64,000 nt of DNA from Lineus longissimus (GCF_910592395.1 NC_088326.1:7693001-7757000); one strand, 5' to 3'. Positions 1-10,792 are shown, counted from the stretch's first letter. The notes: a model not told the origin generated them from the sequence alone. Numbers and translations: made by a program.

Positions 1-100
1 ATAAGAAGAATAGGCGAGGCCAAAAGCTAGCTCAAAAAAAGAACCAAGAATGCATTCATGTTCTTCAAGCATTCAAGAACTACTCCCTTCATTTTCGACA

Positions 101-374
101 CGAGCGCCACCCAACGGCTGTTAAACATACGACTGTATAACACAACGTCTGCATTAAACCACGTCTGTATAAAACCACGTCTGTTTAACAATACGACCCT
201 AATTCACAACCTACGTAAATCGCCATGTCTATAATTACTAACGTCTTAAATTTGTAAATGTCATAAATTCTAACGTCTTTAATTTAACCACCCAAATTTG
301 CAACCTCCTTATAAAATTTGTAACGTCCATATAAACATTGCAACCTCCATTAATTGCGGATATAACCGCCCATA
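101..374 (+). repeat. Dispersed repeat, CGAGCGCCAC...ACCGCCCATA family, copy 1
   Basis: The stretch opens with CGAGCGCCACCCAACG and closes with ATAACCGCCCATATT. Inside are repeated short phrases around ACGTCT and CAACCTCC separated by AT-rich spacers, so it looks like degenerate tandem units. Similar starts and ends recur at 21559-21733 and 38095-38235, and both ends of the foldback element at 33548-34209 carry the same closing motif. It has no coding capacity and is probably a short non-autonomous element. Positions 1-100 and 375-560 around it show nothing recognisable. Confidence 0.55.
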
Positions 375-560
375 TTAACTTGCCGGAAATGATTACGGGA
401 TGACAGATAGATCACGGTCATGATCAATTATAAACTGACACACCTGCATCAAAGGGGTCTTTTCCACCGAATACTACATGTACACACTACAAAGTTTTCA
501 CATGTATTACTTGTAACCTTGTTGTTAAGAAGTACAGAAGGAAACTAATCAAAGTAGATT

Positions 561-667
561 ACTGTAAAATATGTGATAAGCGAACGGCCCACAAAACTGG
601 TCGAGAGGAAATCATTGCGTATACATGTTCAGGTCCTTTGAAATAGGCCTAGATGACGCTGATGACA
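561..667 (+). repeat. Left terminal inverted repeat of pogo-type element
   Basis: It pairs with 1741-1847. The match ends inward at about GATGACGCTRATGACA, after which the two sides diverge. Confidence 0.8.
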
Positions 668-699
668 AGTGTCGTTTTCATGTGGTTATAGCCTAGGGG

Positions 700-1560
700 T
701 TATTGGTGGTAGACTTGCATTGCATTGCATTGCATTGCATTGTATTGTGGCGCCATGTCAAAAAGAGCAAACGTTTCATTCATGTTTATCACAAGTTCAA
801 TCCCATTTTCATCAACCGTCTGGGTAACATTTTGCTGAAAATTGGCCACAAGTTCATCCGCGTTTTCGGGAATAGCCGTAACATTTTTGCATTGTTTCCT
901 AAAACTGATACCGTTCCTAGAGAGAAAACCAGTTAGCCACCCTCTGGACGCCCTGAAGTTTGTTAATTGTGGCCGATGCTGCCGGTATTCCTGTTGCTGC
1001 TGTTCGGGAAGCACTGCCCACCATGTTCGGAAAGACTGTTCAGCTTTAATCATCATGTCGTCACCCGAGACAGGTACCCCATGTTGTCGCCTTGTTGCCA
1101 TCCATTCACGAACTGACCTGTCAACCTCTGGCCATAAGGCTGAAAAAAAATGTGGACTTTAGAAAAGAACAATTTCAAATTTAAAGTTCCAGGTTCTCAT
1201 GGAAAGAAAATGACATGGAAGATGGCGTTAATTTTCTGTTAAAAGTACAATACAGCACTCACCAATGCCTCTTTTGTCTTTGTCTGCGCCTGTTGACCTG
1301 CCTGCTCGTAGTTTCGCGATGTCTCTCTCGGAGGTCATCCTCTTCGCGGAGCCATCGGCGCATAGTCCCGGAGGGGATGTTATACTCCCTGGCAAACTGG
1401 GCATGAGGCTGCCTGATGTTTTCGTTTTCATAGTCATCGAGCAGAAGGATTTTCTCCGCCAGTGAATACGATCGGTGACGCCGAGCAGGAGCTTGTAAGG
1501 TTTCGACATTTTCATCAACATTATTGATGTCGCCATTATCCGTTGGATGAACGAAATCAG
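700..1560 (-). pseudogene. Pogo/Tigger-like transposase relic, two exons, truncated
   Basis: Reading leftward, the first exon encodes an N-terminal CENP-B/Psq-type helix-turn-helix (SYSLAEKILLLDDYENENI, then FAREYNIPSGTMRRWL) and ends at a GTGAGT donor (GT at 1262-1261). A TTTTTTTTCAG acceptor at about 1141-1151 opens the second exon at 1140, which reads LWPEVDRSVREWMATRR and then the second HTH (ASRGWLTGFLSRNGISF). It reaches the start of the DDE domain as INMNETFALFDM; the family norm is NMDET, so the first catalytic Asp is Asn here. The frame of exon 1 is off by one before the donor, which implies a small indel. After the DDE start the frame runs into a TGCAT microsatellite and stops, so the remaining roughly 300 residues are missing. 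Confidence 0.7.
716..742 (+). repeat. TGCAT pentanucleotide microsatellite
   Basis: About five TGCAT units in a row sit exactly where the pogo-like transposase loses homology. They probably mark the internal deletion joint. Confidence 0.8.
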
Positions 1561-1740
1561 AAAACATTATCAAAATGCCAAAAAAGACAGTGCACATCAT
1601 TTTGGTTTCTTGCTGACGCTTGCGATTGACAATCTTAAATGCACGAGGAGGCCAGCATTAAATCGGTTATTCAATATCATCTAAATTCAAAGTGATATCA
1701 GACATGGATTTTGTGGTACATGTTCATGCTCAATAAATCG

Positions 1741-1847
1741 TGTCATTAGCGTCATCTAGGCCTATTTCAATGAACCTGCACATGTATACGCAATGATTTC
1801 CTCTCGACCAGTTGGGTGGGCCGTTCGCTTATCGCATATTTTACAGT
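1741..1847 (-). repeat. Right terminal inverted repeat of pogo-type element
   Basis: It is the inverted partner of 561-667, including the shared block GTATACGCAATGATTTCCTC. Confidence 0.8.
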
Positions 1848-2249
1848 TTTTTTTAAACACTGATAGCTGTTATTGCTAATTTCCATATTGCTACTACCCA
1901 CCCACTGGATTGGCCTAAGCTCTACCATGGCAACACTCATTACTTATTCATGTGTCTGTACACTAGCGGCACATAGGGGGATAAAAGAACACAACAGGAC
2001 CATTACCTCAGCATTGGGCTCAGTCGTAAAAACAGCTGTACATGCAATGCAACATGGTGAAGAATTGCTAAACTGAAAGACTAAAAAGTAAATGTAATTG
2101 AGTAGTAGAGAGCAAATGCAGCTCAGTGGTACAAGGATCGTCTGAATCCGTAGACTGGTGCCTGATATACAGTTGCCGAAAGAAAGGCTATATTTCTGGT
2201 TTTTAAGTTAAAGTTTTTTTTTAACTAATCTGTTTTTTGGTTATTTGTA
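1848..2249. other. No gene recognised
   Basis: AT-rich spacer between two transposons. Short open frames here show no family motifs or codon bias that I can support. Confidence 0.6.
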
Positions 2250-3300
2250 CAGGGTGTCCCAGAAAAAAGGTAATCTTCGCAAAAGGGGTTAATGTGAGGA
2301 GACCATGCATTTTAACACTTTTGGCATTGCTTCATAGTAAATAAGAAGCTATGAGCTTTCGGTTGATGCCATTGTGACGCCCATGCTGCTACGCATGACT
2401 GAGCACCAAGGCTCTGAAAAAGACATGCAGATTTTACCTCGTTCCAAGTTGGGAAATTCTATTCTGATGTTATGCCAGATTATGTGGGCACAAAATCATT
2501 CGTGTTTAAATAACCAATAACAGCTTATCCTCTTTCAGATACATTTCACTCCCTGACAAATCCACAATTTTACTGATTAAGCCCCTCCACCCTCCACCCT
2601 CCACCCTCCATGTGGCCTCCTCTTTCGATGCACAATTGACAACGTCGTCGCATGTCCTGCATCGCTCGTTGCACCATCTCCGGATCGTTCCTCAAAGCAT
2701 CAAGCTCCCGAATGATGCGAGCTCTGACGTCAACTAGGTCCTGCATTGGAGTCTCGTAAACCTTATTCTTCAGTTGCCCCCAAAGAAAAAATGGCAGGGG
2801 GTCAAATCTGGTGACCTTGGGGGCCATTTCACTGGCCTGTTCAGTGCAATCACTCAGTCTCCCAATAAGGCTGCCAGTGCATCCTGAACTGCGCGAAGAC
2901 GATGTGCTGGCGCACTATCCTGTGCCCACCAAAGACGCCTGAAATTACCCTGCACCTGCCGTTCAAAGTGCTGTTCGAGGTAAGGGACGAGATCATCTTC
3001 GATCATTTGATGGTAGACGTGTCCATTGCCATTGTGGTCAAAGAAGAAAGGTCCAATGACCACTGCATTTCCAGCCAATCTAATCCAGACAGAAACTTTG
3101 TTTCGATCCATGTTCCTTTCAAAATTGAAGGCAGGAGGGTTCCCTCTTGGTGCATACTGAACCACGTTGTGCATATTCACCTCCCCGTTTAACCCAAAGC
3201 CCGCTTCATCACCGATCGTAAGATTCTCGAGAAATCGTTGATTAGCCTCACATCTGTCCAATCACCAGCCGGGAAAGGCCTCTCTTCGAGCAAAATCTCA
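2250..3300 (-). mobile_element. Mariner-superfamily transposon relic, 5'-truncated
   Basis: The left edge carries CAGGGTGTCCCAGAAAAAA, the typical transposon end of an invertebrate IS630-Tc1-mariner group, with the 3' half of a transposase gene on the minus strand ending near it. No matching inverted end is seen to the right of about 3300, and the N-terminal DNA-binding half of the gene is absent. The copy is therefore truncated as well as mutated. Confidence 0.7.
2570..3290 (-). pseudogene. Mariner-like transposase, C-terminal half, broken
   Basis: The readable part starts at about 3285 and carries the first catalytic region (GDEAGFGLNGEVNMHNVVQY), then VWIRLAGNAVVIGPFFF and the second catalytic region WWAQDSAPAHR. 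An in-frame TGA follows ALLGD at about 2853. A frameshift then separates WPPRSPDLTP from the continuing frame FFLWGQLKNKVYETP (2570-2827). At the third catalytic position the expected Asp before FF reads His. The C-terminal tail ends in a Gly-rich run made by CCACCCT repeats at 2584-2608. Nonsense codon, frameshift and active-site change together make this a dead copy. Confidence 0.75.
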
Positions 3301-3859
3301 GGTAGTAACTAATGAAAAAGATGCACATGGTATGGATGCTGATGAAGAGCAACCATTGTTATGCGATTAAATGAGGAGTGTGATAATCCTCATCCATTTC
3401 TTCTTGCACTTAAGTTTCGAGGATGATTAATCCCCTGATTCAATAATAGACGTGTTGGTTGTAATATGCAATGTCCAAAGCCGGTGTAAAAGGAATGGAC
3501 GTCCTGGGAATGCAGGACCCCATACAATAGCTGTGTATTGTCAACGAATGTGGTTAATGGTTTGGTTAGGCTTAGCTACATCATCTTCAACCAAGGAACT
3601 CGGCGACACTATTCACTTTAAAAAAAGGACCGGACTTAGATTTCGGGGGCACTTGCATTTCTTTTACAGGGTCTATTATGCTCGGATTGTGATCTGGTAC
3701 GCTCCGGGAAGTCCACCCGCCGTTATTTTCAAACACTGAATAATCATATTCGTTTTAAAAAAAACAAACTTACTTGATAACTTTCCTAGTTTTCTCTGGT
3801 TTATGTTATCATTCGTTTCATTGAAATTACTTTCAGCTGGAACGGGAATCTGTTTATTT
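3301..3859. other. No gene recognised
   Basis: I see no protein family motif, splice-bounded exon or repeat end. An open frame at 3452-3739 has no recognisable domain. Confidence 0.5.
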
Positions 3860-4904
3860 TTTTATACGCCCGCTCCGGAGCGTATTATGGTATGGCGCTC
3901 GGTGTCCGTCTGTCCGTTAACTTTTCATTGTCAACGCAATTACTAAAATTCTACATCATGTATATTCACCAAACCTGGTTTGCAGGGCACTATTAAAGGC
4001 CCCAAGAAGCTTATTGATTTGGAGGTCAAAAGGTCAAAGGTCAAGGTCACGAAGACCTGTTTCCATTTTCCGCTTACCTGTCCTTCTCCGCGCGATTACT
4101 GAAATTCTATATCATGTATAGTCACCACACCTGGTTTGCAGGGCACTAGTATAGGCCCCAAGAAGCCCCTTGAATTGGAGGTCAAAAGGTCAAAGGTCAA
4201 GGTCACGAAGACCTGTTTCCATTTTCCGCTTACCTTTCATTGTCCGCGCGATTACTGAAATTGTATATCATGTGTAATCACCAAACCTGGTTTGCAGGGC
4301 ACTAGTATAGGCTCGAAGAAGCCTATTGATTTGGAGGTCAAAGGTCAAAGTCACGAAGACCTGTTTCCATTTTCCGCTTACCTTTCATTGTCCGCGCGAT
4401 TACTGAAATTGTATATCATGTGTAGTCACCAAACCTGGTTTGCAGGGCACTAGTATAGGCTCGAAGAAGCCTATTGATTTGGAGGTCAAAGGTCAAGGTC
4501 ACGAAGACCTATTTCCATTTTCCGCTTACCTTTCATTGTCCGCGCGATTACTGAAATTGTATATCATGTGTAGTCACCAAACCTGGTTTGCAGAGCACTA
4601 GTATAGGCCCCAAGAAGACTTTTGATTGGAGGTCAAAAGGTCAAAGGTCAAGGTCACGAATACCTGTTTCCATTTTCCGCTTACCTTTCATTGTCCGCGC
4701 AATTACTGAAATTCTATATCATGTATAGTCACCAAACCTGGTTTGCAGGGCACTAGTATAGGCTCGAAGAAGCCTATTGATTTGGAGGTCAAAAGGTCAA
4801 AGGTCAAGGTCACGAAGACCTGTTTCCATTTTCCGCTTACCTGCTACTTCACACACTTTTCACCCTGACCAACCACCCTTTACTCGTATGGCGGGCGTAT
4901 AATG
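3860..4904. mobile_element. Tandem-repeat-bearing element with 12-bp terminal inverted repeats
   Basis: The left end TTATACGCCCGC (3862-3873) and right end GCGGGCGTATAA (4891-4902) are perfect inverted repeats. They flank a minisatellite that fills most of the 1.04-kb unit. A short unique left portion reads TATTATGGTATGGCGCTCGG then TGTCCGTCTGTCCG, and a short right portion follows the last unit. There is no coding sequence. This plan (short inverted ends, central array) resembles non-autonomous Helentron/Helitron-type or MITE-with-satellite elements of marine invertebrates, but the class is inferred. Confidence 0.65.
3916..4850 (+). repeat. Six-unit tandem repeat, about 148-156 bp per unit
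   Basis: The phrase (G/A)ATTACTGAAATT recurs at 3938, 4094, 4250, 4398, 4546 and 4701, giving spacings of 156, 156, 148, 148 and 155. Each unit contains CACCAAACCTGGTTTGCAGG, then GGAGGTCAAAGGTCAAGGTCACGA and CCATTTTCCGCTTACC. The length changes come from presence or absence of an AAAGGTC step. The embedded AGGTCAAAGGTCA is a DR1-like direct repeat, the half-site spacing used by some nuclear receptors. Confidence 0.9.
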
Positions 4905-6500
4905 TGCTCGCTCTGCATAGATCTTGTTTAAGTATTTTACATATTTGATAATTGGCTTAAATCTGTAAATTGACATGATCATCGGATCACTGTGGTTCAA
5001 GTGGTCGTCGATTGAAACACCACAGCAAGTCGTGGCAAACTACACTGTCATATTAAATTGATTTTGGTAGATGGAAAGTGAGTTTTCTCCAGTCTAAGGC
5101 AGTCTTCTCCAGATTTCAAGATTGAAATGAAATGGCCAGGGCCATTGTGCTCACCTGTCGATATGAAAGGGAGAGTTTGAGGAAGAACTTGTCATTGTTA
5201 GGGGTTAATCATGCAATAGTTGTGGGATGGTGTGGTTTGTCTTGAAAAAGTGGAGTTGGTCATATTGTTTTCCGCGTGCACATGTTACTGACGTTGGAAT
5301 AAGTGAATCGTTATTTGTGGAAGAAGCTGAGGGATGTTTTCTGGCCAATTAAAACGGGTTTACATGTGTCTTAGCTATTCGGTGACTATTGAAAATAAAC
5401 AGCGCATTTACATTTTGTAAAACCTGCTGTCATTGGCCGAAATTTCAAATACCTGTGGAATTGCGTGTGATTACGCTATCTTGAAAGGAGTATTTATCCT
5501 CGGCTTGCGATTGGAGAGAAATGTTGAAAAATATGATACAAGAACAATTGAAGCAAGGAATGCACAGTATAGAATATGACGTACTGAGTAATTAGGTAGC
5601 AGTTTGTATTCATTTTTGAGACAATATGAGCACTCGTGACACGTTTACAAAAGTTAAGCAACTATTTTTAGTGGATGTTTACCCAATGGGTCATTATAAG
5701 CCGTTAACATGAGTTTAAAAGCGCATAGTGTAACGAAAGGTTCTGTCGTGTCGCTATTTTAGATTGAGGTGGTCTTCGGCCGATTCCCACGGCAGGTGCG
5801 GAATCGGTCCCTGTTGTCGTCGCCACACAACGAACATTTTGTGGACACCAAGACGCAAAGGGGCGTCATCCGTCTTTTGGGCCTTTTAGAGGCATTCTAG
5901 GGGAATTTAGAGACCCCAGGAGCAAACATGGTGTAAGTATAGGATGCACAGAATGGCATCAACACCAATCCGAGCGAGAAACTCGTAAAACTAAGACTTA
6001 ATTCCCTCTTGAAAAGCGACATGACCCACGACTCGAGCAATAGTGACGCCATTATTCCCGCCATTGAAACTTTGATCATAATTATGCTGAGGTGTGCTCA
6101 GATTGCATAAAACTGCCGGTTTATTTGTAACTAATCAAGTTTGTTTATTTGTCAAGAGAACTATTTGGGAATTCCATGTAAAAGTGTGCTGTTTGTAAGC
6201 TGCAGGTGGATGGTAGTTCTTATAATTAACACTAGGTGTCTCCACTGGACAGTGAGGGCCAGTTAGGCTACTTATTTGATTCTGTGCAGTTGTGGTAAGC
6301 AACTAATTTGAAGAACCTTTTAGATTATTTAACCTGTACATTTTATTGTGAGATTTGAATACGTGGTAGTTGTGACAGCTTGTTCACACTTGGTCTTCGG
6401 TTTTATCTTTGCAGTTCAACCTCCTCCTATGACTCATCCTATTCTTACTCTTCTACCTGAATGGAAATCTTCCTCCATATGATGTAACATCTTGTTATGA
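4905..6500. other. Gene-poor stretch
   Basis: Apart from the short repeat piece at 5122-5162, I see no coding exon, RNA gene or transposon end. A 60-codon minus-strand frame at 5897-6079 has no supporting motif. Confidence 0.5.
5122..5162 (+). repeat. 5' end fragment of the ATGGCCAGGGCCAT dispersed repeat
   Basis: AATGAAATGGCCAGGGCCAT followed by TGTGCTCACCT matches the left end of the complete copy at 51062-52182 and then diverges. Confidence 0.65.
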
Positions 6501-6504
6501 CGTC

Positions 6505-8720
6505 AATAAATCGTTATTATTATTGGTGTCTTTATTCGATATGTAAATTACATTTACACGTCTAGACAAACAAACATGATTACAAATTATGCACAGTGAT
6601 ACAAAAAAATGGTGCAGGCGCGACTCCACAGAATACAGGTTACAGGGTGCTACTCAGTGCACAAAAAATCAACAATGGTTTTTATATTTACATCCCCGCG
6701 GTTTGTATCTAGTAAATGGAGGAAATCCCTAATGGCACTTGACCGAACCAAAATAGCTTCTGAAGGATGAACGTATGGCACCGCGTCGATGTTTCCGATT
6801 GTAGAACGCGGTGCCCCAATTAAATTAGTAATGTATGAGATAGAGTTAGACACAGAGGACGAGCTTCCATCTAATGCCAACTGAAAGGCTATTTGAATGT
6901 AGTTATTATTTGTTTCCGATGACCTGCTCATGAAACGTAGAAATCTGTTGTGGAGAGTAGCCTCTATCGGACTTGACAAAATTAAATGTTGTAATAAGAC
7001 ACAGTGCGTTCTGGGATGTACAGATAAAATTCTTCTGACCGCCTTCCTCCATGCGGTATACAAAAGGTTGACAGACCTATCTCCGAGGTCCCACAGAACG
7101 GAACCATACAGGGACATACAAAACGATTGAAAAAGTTTAACCTTTGTTTCAAAATTACAGAAATGAAACCTTGACAAAAGGACATTGACCCTTCTGTTAA
7201 AATCAGATATCGACTTAAGAATATTTTTATCTTGAGAATCTGGTCCTATGATGTTTCCTAGGTGGGTAGCAGTTCCATTAGCCCGTACAGGAATGTCTTG
7301 AAAGTTTATTATTATATCACCCACTGTTTTGGTTATTAGACTGAAAAATAGGAGTTGGCATTTGGTTGGGTTGAATTTGATCATATAATCCTTTGAGAAC
7401 TGAACTGCTATATCTAGCTGGGCCGACAAGGAAAACTTTGTTGGACATAAAATAATAATATCGTCAGCGTAAGCATAAGCTCCTGCAAATGTAGCGCCAA
7501 TATAACAACCATATCCCGAACCTTTTAGTTTTAACAGTAGTTCGTCCATGTAATTAACAAAGAGAAATTGAGAAAGTATCCCTCCTTGCTTCACACCATT
7601 TGTAACATTGAAATAATTTGAGTGGGATTTACCCCAGCGTATCCGCATTTTCTGTTTTATGTACAAGTTCGCAATCATCCGTGCCATAACAGGACATATA
7701 TGTTTTTTAAGCAATACTTTCACTAATCTCGTATATTCTACCCTATCAAACGCTTTACTCGCATCTAAGAGCATTGCATATACTTGTCCTCCACCATTTA
7801 GATAGTATCTGACAACTTCATTCACAACAAAGGTACAGTCATTGGTCGACACGCCTTTTTTATAACCAAACTGCATATCTGACGATTTCAGAACATCCTG
7901 ACATTTTTGTAGTATGACTGTTTCGAAAAGTTTACAAAAAGGACTATTGAGGGCTATTCCACGGTAATTTGCCGAATCATTCAGAGACTTCCTAGAATCC
8001 TTCGGTATAGTAATGACTGTACTACATAGCATGTTCACTGGAGCATAGCCATGCTTTAACATGCTATTGAATAAAAGTGACATCATAACACATAACTTAT
8101 TTGTACCATACTTAAGATGGTTGGTAGAGAGAATGCTGTCACCATCATTTTTATGATGGTTTAACGAGTTGATAGCTGATGTAACATCCCCAACTGTTAT
8201 CACATGTTGTACGTGACATTTACTCTGCGGATCACAACATGTTTCCGATATATTACGGTTGATATCCAGGAGAAGATTATCCATTTCATTTCTGTCATAT
8301 GAGACTGAATTATAAAGATTTTCATACTTTTCCGCCAGGTGTGTACATATAGCTTCCTCGCCAACATGTCCGTCTACATTGTTTGGTAATTGGGAAGTCG
8401 CGTGGGTTGTCTTTTTTATCTCGCGCCAAAAGTTTTTATCATTTCCCGACAGCATATTGTTTGCCAAACTATCGGCAATAAATCGTTTTTCATTTTTCTT
8501 TGCGGTTTTGATTGATAAGTGATACTGCATTCGCGTTCGACGCCGGATATCGGCTATTAAACCATTTCGCGGAGACCCGTTTGATTTCCAAAGGTTATGC
8601 CAACAAAGGGCTTGCCTTTTTGGCTCCGCCACATAGTCATTCCATCCTGGCATGACCTTTTTGTTATTGTTGTTAAGGAGCGTCTGAGCCAACTTTGTAC
8701 CCCTGGGCCTCTAGTATTCA
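6505..8720 (-). mobile_element. 5'-truncated non-LTR retrotransposon (Jockey/CR1-like LINE), copy 1
   Basis: Read on the minus strand this is the 3' two-thirds of a LINE: a long reverse-transcriptase frame, about 100 bp of 3' UTR, and an AATAAAGACACCAATAATAATAA-type simple-repeat tail at about 6505-6540. There is no endonuclease domain and an in-frame stop lies just upstream at about 8717, as expected for 5' truncation on insertion. Confidence 0.8.
6650..8692 (-). CDS. LINE reverse transcriptase fragment, about 680 codons
   Basis: Catalyses target-primed reverse transcription of the LINE RNA. The frame first codes for the pre-RT linker (PGWNDYVAEPKRQAL). RT fingers follow with IPKDSRKSLNDSANYRGIAL. 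Palm motif A is MLLDASKAFDRVEYTRL, motif B is NGVKQGGILSQFLF, and the catalytic box is AYAYADDIIIL. A thumb and a C-terminal region end in a stop at 6650. All catalytic aspartates are present and there is no internal stop across about 2 kb. There is no natural ATG; the frame simply opens after the truncation point. The endonuclease is missing, so this copy cannot retrotranspose alone. The clade (Jockey versus CR1/L2) is not settled by eye. Confidence 0.85.
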   Translation of the reverse strand: MAQTLLNNNNKKVMPGWNDYVAEPKRQALCWHNLWKSNGSPRNGLIADIRRRTRMQYHLSIKTAKKNEKRFIADSLANNMLSGNDKNFWREIKKTTHATSQLPNNVDGHVGEEAICTHLAEKYENLYNSVSYDRNEMDNLLLDINRNISETCCDPQSKCHVQHVITVGDVTSAINSLNHHKNDGDSILSTNHLKYGTNKLCVMMSLLFNSMLKHGYAPVNMLCSTVITIPKDSRKSLNDSANYRGIALNSPFCKLFETVILQKCQDVLKSSDMQFGYKKGVSTNDCTFVVNEVVRYYLNGGGQVYAMLLDASKAFDRVEYTRLVKVLLKKHICPVMARMIANLYIKQKMRIRWGKSHSNYFNVTNGVKQGGILSQFLFVNYMDELLLKLKGSGYGCYIGATFAGAYAYADDIIILCPTKFSLSAQLDIAVQFSKDYMIKFNPTKCQLLFFSLITKTVGDIIINFQDIPVRANGTATHLGNIIGPDSQDKNILKSISDFNRRVNVLLSRFHFCNFETKVKLFQSFCMSLYGSVLWDLGDRSVNLLYTAWRKAVRRILSVHPRTHCVLLQHLILSSPIEATLHNRFLRFMSRSSETNNNYIQIAFQLALDGSSSSVSNSISYITNLIGAPRSTIGNIDAVPYVHPSEAILVRSSAIRDFLHLLDTNRGDVNIKTIVDFLCTE

Positions 8721-9424
8721 CCTTTAAAGGTTCCGACTTGACGCTAATCTCCGATGACGGCATCCGCCATTTTGACGTATTCTCGAAACTTCGGGATCGT
8801 CAAATGGAATGGACATCACATAATTTCTGACACACACTAATACAATTCATCATTTTATTGTTCTTTAGCAGTATTATTACGCCACCCGTAATGGCAGGGC
8901 AGCTTGAACACAACTGCGCTTTGCATTGACCAATATTCCCCATTCCAAACCGAAGGACAATCCGACAAGTTTGTCATTTTACCTTCCAATCATAGTAAAA
9001 CTTTCTGAAACAAGCGGCAGTGAGAACAAACTAATAATTTAAAAAAATCACAAGAATGTAATCAACACATAAAACCTGGTCTGAAGAGCGGATGATCGAC
9101 TTATACCATTGATTGAAGGTGATTTAATTCCTTGTTTGTCTTGCTTCAAACTTATAAAATGGCTGTCGTCCATACTTGTAGTATGCAGCTCTATCGGCGC
9201 AGAACAACACTGCGCATCTGGGATACCGACGGATTGCCTCGAACCGCGAAATTCAAAACTGCTGGCAATGTGCCAACTAACATTTTTGCTCGATACCGCC
9301 AACTAGTGATGTGAAACGTAACTAATATATTTGATATCGAAACCTCTATATCATGCAGACATCTAAAACTTCATTTCAAACCTCAATCTGCTGGAATAAA
9401 GCAAATGGGCTTTTTCAACCTTGA
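8721..9424. other. No gene recognised
   Basis: Spacer between the first LINE and a dispersed-repeat fragment. Overlapping short frames at 9048-9314 on both strands have no family motif. Confidence 0.5.
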
Positions 9425-9722
9425 CCTACTTATAACTGAACTGTAGGTCACACTGACCTAAATCTATGTCAGCATGTAGAGATGCATAATAGGTGTCTAC
9501 ATGTCAAATTTAGAGAGTCTGTGACCAATAGTAAAGAAACGTGCCACCATCAAAGAAATTTTAGAGTTCGACCTCTGTGACCTTGAAATGAAGGTCAAAT
9601 CAAAAACCCGTGTGATATATGATGTACCTTTATTAGATACACCCACCATAAAATGTTCATCCCTCTAGCTTTAACCATAAGCTTCAAAATGATAAAAATA
9701 GGTTTTCAAAGACCGCCCCCTA
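9425..9722 (+). repeat. Internal fragment of the GACCTCTGTGACCTTGA dispersed repeat
   Basis: It contains GACCTCTGTGACCTTGAAAT and AAGGTCAAATCAAAAACCCG, with a GAAACGTGCCAC phrase about 30 bases before, matching one roughly 300-bp module of the full-length copy at 51062-52182. Neither end of the family is present. Confidence 0.7.
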
Positions 9723-9814
9723 TAATTTTATTTATTAAAGTGTCACCATAACGTACAATAATGCCAGCCTATGAAGGCTTACGAGACACTATAACATCAT
9801 CAAACTCTTTTAAA

Positions 9815-10792
9815 TCATGGCTGCTGCCTCTTCATTGACAACCATCCCGGCCCCACCGACTTATTCCCAACTTGACTCTCCCAAGCCATAACACCGCTGA
9901 CCCCCAAGAACCGACCCCGAGCCCCCAGCTCAGAATCGCCCCCCCCCCCCCGAGTAAAAAGAAGAAAGCGCGCGACAAGGGCAGCAGTGGCAGAGTCCAA
10001 GAGAAGCAAGCCGAGTTGACTGCGTCTGTCCGGTAGAGCCTGGATGTCAATACCGGTCCGTGTCGAAATATTTCGAAAGAGGTCCATCCTTTCGTTTACA
10101 TAATTAGGACAGTCAAACAGATAGTGGTATTCATCCTCAATAGAGCCGTGGTCACAATTACGGCACAGTCTCTGTTCAAGCGGAATACCGCGGTATCTAC
10201 CAAGTTCTATATTAAGCGGAAAAGTTCCATTTCTAATTCTCGCGAGAGCAGAGCGCCCGGCTCTGGAAAGCGGTAAACAAACGTAATCACTCACACAGAA
10301 GTCTTGCTTAAGTAACCTGTAGGTTCGGAGTTTTGGCAGAGCATTCAGTTGATCGCTCCATAGGTCCGTGTGTGGTTGCATCATTATGTCTTTAATTCTA
10401 TTGAGAATAATCCTCACGTTTACTCTGTTTTGCACACTCGGATTGTTAAAATGATCAAGCAAATTACAATTCTCGAAAATTGATCTCACGCCAGAACACC
10501 AGTTGTTTACACCTCTCAAACATTCTGCATAATCCCAAAGAAAGATATGTTTAGTTATCCTGTCATCCGGTAAAGACAATAACCTGAACCAGAGTTTGCA
10601 GATCTTTATATGTTGTCTGATACGTAGAGGAGTAAATCTCGTATCCCCCTCTAGCGCAGGTATCGCAGAGAATTTACCAACACCTAGGAATGCACGGATC
10701 GTTCTCAGATGTACTTTTTCACACTGCCTATATGTCTTAAATCCCCACACACCACAACAATAGTCCATAACTGGGACAACCTTGGCCTCCAC
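9815..10792 (-). pseudogene. LINE copy 2, C-terminal region of the RT polyprotein
   Basis: Readable without stops for about 325 codons. It begins inside the post-RT region (VVPVMDYCCGVWGFKTY), continues with FTPLRIRQHIKICKLWFRLL and PKLRTYRLLKQDF, and carries a Cys/His zinc-binding motif near residue 220 (CRNCDHGSIEDEYHYLFDC). This architecture is characteristic of long Jockey/CR1-type LINEs from marine invertebrates. Near its end a C/G homopolymer at 9942-9951 shifts the tail into low-complexity sequence. Confidence 0.8.

Larger units (their letters stand above)
561..1847 (-). mobile_element. Internally deleted pogo/Tigger-type DNA transposon
   Basis: The left 107 bases (561-667) and right 107 bases (1741-1847) are inverted copies with only scattered mismatches; both start ACTGTAAAATATG and continue through GATAAGCGAACGGCCCAC. 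Between them on the minus strand lies a broken transposase gene of the pogo/Tigger (CENP-B-like, IS630-Tc1-mariner) class. The element is only 1.29 kb. The gene stops just after the first catalytic position, so most of the DDE domain has been lost and the copy cannot be autonomous. A TA target duplication is not clear at the edges. Confidence 0.75.

Noticed and set aside
2112-2160. tRNA-like words (GCAGCTCAGTGGTA, then GTCTGAATCC) suggesting a tRNA or tRNA-derived SINE
   Set aside because: The A-box-like and B-box-like words are only about 10 bases apart, far too close for a Pol III promoter, and no cloverleaf can be drawn.
3916-4850. Regular repeats resembling a CRISPR array
   Set aside because: Units of about 150 bp repeat throughout with no unique spacers, and the DNA is eukaryotic.
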